NCBI RefSeq assembly: GCF_014656195.1 | Contig: NZ_BNBY01000038.1 | Location: 1-62,386, forward strand | Direction of reading: 5' to 3' | Length of the DNA: 62,386 bases | Origin: Kitasatospora xanthocidica | GTDB taxonomy: Bacteria > Actinomycetota > Actinomycetes > Streptomycetales > Streptomycetaceae | Shown: piece after piece, positions 60,791 through 62,386 of the stretch | How positions within the stretch are numbered: the stretch's first letter is position 1 | How the letters are laid out: each line of letters opens with the position of its first letter | Notes under the pieces: generated by a model | What the model was told of the DNA's origin: nothing | The model's database searches: none | What the model saw: the letters and a program-made list of their open reading frames with translations, nothing else | Translations under genes and position numbers: made by a program

Positions 60791-62209
60791 ATGGTGAGCA
60801 CCCGCACGCCCGGCTTCTCCCGCCCGCGCGGCCGCTTCACCGGCCGCCGCAGAACGCCGGCGCAGACCTTCGTGACCGAGACCTCGTCCGGACCCGGGCG
60901 ACCGCCGAGAGGCTTCTCGGTCCGGCCGTTCCCCCGCCAGCGTGGCGAAAGCACCTTTCCGCCCACGCCCGATCGGCTGAATCCCGCCGCCCTCGCCTCG
61001 ATGCGGACCGTACAGCTCCTCGGCTGCCTGATCGCGGCCGGCTGGGCCGCCGCCTTCCCGCTCGTCTCCGACCTGCCCAACCAGAAGCAGTGGGGCCTCA
61101 TCGCGGCCCCCGCCTACGCCCTGGCCGGGCTGCTCTGCCTGACCCTGCCGCGCCGCTACGCGGCCCGCACCGCCGCCGCGGTCGCCCTCGTCGGCGCCGT
61201 CCTCGTCCCGCTCGGACTGCTCGCCCTGCACGGCCGCCACCAGTCCGAGGTCATGGTGGTCGAACGCTCGGCCCACCTGCTGCTCACCACCGGTGACGCC
61301 TACCTGCCGCACCCGGTCGTGGTCACCGACTACAACCCGTACCTGCCGGCGATGGCCCTGTTCGGACTGCCGCGCCAGCTGCTCGGCGACGCCACCGCCT
61401 TCGCCAAGGTCGCCGGGGACGCCCGGATCTGGTTCGCGCTGACCTTCTTCGTCTGCCTGCTGGCCGCCTGGCGGCTGCTGCGGCCCACCCGCCCGGACAG
61501 CGACGGCCCCCGCGCGCCGCTGCTGCCGCTGGCCGTCCTCACCGCCTCGCCGCTGATAGCGCTCGCCCTCGTCGTCGGCGGGGTGGACCTGCCGCTGATC
61601 GGCGTCTGCTGCCTCGCCATGGCGCTCGCCGAGCGGGACCGCACCGTCGGCGCCGGACTGGTCCTCGCCCTCGCCTGCACCCTGAAGTGGACGGCCTGGC
61701 CCGCGCTGCCGGTCGCCGTCCTGCTGCTGTGGCGGCTCTACGGCCGCCGGCCCGCCGCCCGGACCGCGCTGATCGGGACCGGGGTGAGCGTCGCGGTGAT
61801 CCTGCCGTCCGTGCTCACCCAGGCGGACGCGCTGCGCGAACAGGTGGTGCGCTTCCCGCTCGGGATGACCGCGATCCGCACCCCGGCCGGCAGCCCGCTG
61901 CCCGGCAAGGTGCTGGCCGGCTTCGGGCCGACCGGGCACGCCATCTCGCTGGCCCTGATGACCGTCGCCCTGGTCGGGGTGGCGATCTGGCTGCTGGCCC
62001 GGCCGCCGGTCTCCGCGATCGCCGCGGCCGACCTGCTGGCCGTCGGGCTCGCGATCGCCTTCATGCTCGCCCCGGCCGGGCGGTTCGGGTACCTGGCGCT
62101 GCCGGCCGTCCTGGTGATCTGGCCCCGGCTGGCGGCCCGGCGCTGGAGCAGCCGGCGCCCGGTCGTGCCCGGGAGGGTGCCGGAGGTGCCGGAGCCCGCC
62201 CTGCAGTAA
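60791..62209 (+). CDS. GT87-like polytopic membrane protein
   Basis: A 472-aa protein from ATG 60791. A basic, Arg/Pro-rich N-terminus of about 70 residues precedes roughly ten helices. MRTVQLLGCLIAAGWAAAFP begins the membrane part at residue 71 (ATG 61001, an alternative start). VVVTDYNPYLPAMALFGLP and TLKWTAWPALPVAVLL resemble GT87/GT-C glycosyltransferases, in which the first loop is acidic. A TAACCT element just upstream of 60791 supports a leaderless start. Confidence 0.75.
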   Translation: MVSTRTPGFSRPRGRFTGRRRTPAQTFVTETSSGPGRPPRGFSVRPFPRQRGESTFPPTPDRLNPAALASMRTVQLLGCLIAAGWAAAFPLVSDLPNQKQWGLIAAPAYALAGLLCLTLPRRYAARTAAAVALVGAVLVPLGLLALHGRHQSEVMVVERSAHLLLTTGDAYLPHPVVVTDYNPYLPAMALFGLPRQLLGDATAFAKVAGDARIWFALTFFVCLLAAWRLLRPTRPDSDGPRAPLLPLAVLTASPLIALALVVGGVDLPLIGVCCLAMALAERDRTVGAGLVLALACTLKWTAWPALPVAVLLLWRLYGRRPAARTALIGTGVSVAVILPSVLTQADALREQVVRFPLGMTAIRTPAGSPLPGKVLAGFGPTGHAISLALMTVALVGVAIWLLARPPVSAIAAADLLAVGLAIAFMLAPAGRFGYLALPAVLVIWPRLAARRWSSRRPVVPGRVPEVPEPALQ

Positions 62210-62386
62210 TTCGCCCGCTCGCCTCCGGGGCGCTCCGACCCGGTGCCGACGGTCGGCGCTCCAAGGCCCTCGTCCCTCGGGCCTCCTCGCTTCTCCCTTT
62301 CGGCACCGGCGCGCCCCTTCGGCTCGGGGCGGGGATTCGCCCGCTCGCCTCCGGGGCGCTCCGGCCCGGTGCCGACGGTCGGCGCT
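62209..62386. repeat. GC-rich 52-bp direct repeat at window end
   Basis: The 52-bp segment 62209-62260 recurs at 62335-62386 with one mismatch, a shift of 126 bp. The second copy reaches the window end, so the array may continue. Each copy contains the palindrome GCCGACGGTCGGC. Confidence 0.88.

Overview
The window is high-GC actinobacterial DNA and reads as a Streptomycetaceae chromosome (Streptomyces or Kitasatospora type). The basis is the dense GC-rich coding with GTG/TTG starts, two XRE/DUF397 regulator loci, an HrdD-type sigma factor behind a SigR-type promoter, FbiC (coenzyme F420), and SepX. It looks like ordinary core chromosome. I see no biosynthetic gene cluster, prophage, CRISPR array or conjugative element. 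The most mobile-looking item is a MITE-like element of about 160 bp.

Layout. 1-460: the 3' end of a 5S rRNA with its terminator, then a 5'-truncated DUF2716 gene. 511-3108: a WhiJ-type regulatory locus, with an XRE/DUF5753 protein and two tandem DUF397 paralogues facing four overlapping genes (RsbW-like ATPase, two unknowns and a 40-residue membrane peptide). 3183-4159: an ECF sigma factor between a tiny membrane ORF and a cysteine-containing membrane protein. 4345-14180: hypothetical proteins, DinB, DsbA/FrnE, an SDR, a TPR protein, TetR, and a divergent HxlR-QorB pair. 14338-21303: RarD, an ABC exporter with a LolA-like lipoprotein, and FO synthase (FbiC). 21492-29561: an ADP-ribosylglycohydrolase, a second XRE/DUF397 pair, GPP34, a D-Ala-D-Ala carboxypeptidase with a very long cytoplasmic tail, and a GT39-type transferase. 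29739-33588: tRNA-Arg(CCU), a nitrilase, a PAP2 phosphatase and HrdD.

33631-48225 holds a group with the same order as in mycobacteria: mscL, fmdB-like, fthC, galU, glp (moeA-like), rimJ and sepX/glpR. Here it is expanded by an MFS transporter, a K+/H+ antiporter, a penicillin-acylase-like hydrolase, a GGDEF protein, moaC and mogA. The galU-to-rimJ genes read as one operon that supplies UDP-glucose, late molybdenum-cofactor steps and the MoeA-like Glp. In published work on Corynebacterium and Streptomyces, Glp works with the membrane protein GlpR/SepX in septation. 48326-62386: tRNA-Ala(CGC), GT87 and DUF2079 membrane proteins, a secreted VWA protein operon whose promoter abuts the MITE-like element, an ABC exporter, a RodA/FtsW plus class B PBP pair, an APC permease, a GT87-like protein, and a GC-rich direct repeat at the edge.

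Functions are assigned from recognisable motifs and family knowledge; no searches were run. Start codons were chosen from visible ribosome binding sites, or from -10 elements placed for leaderless mRNAs.
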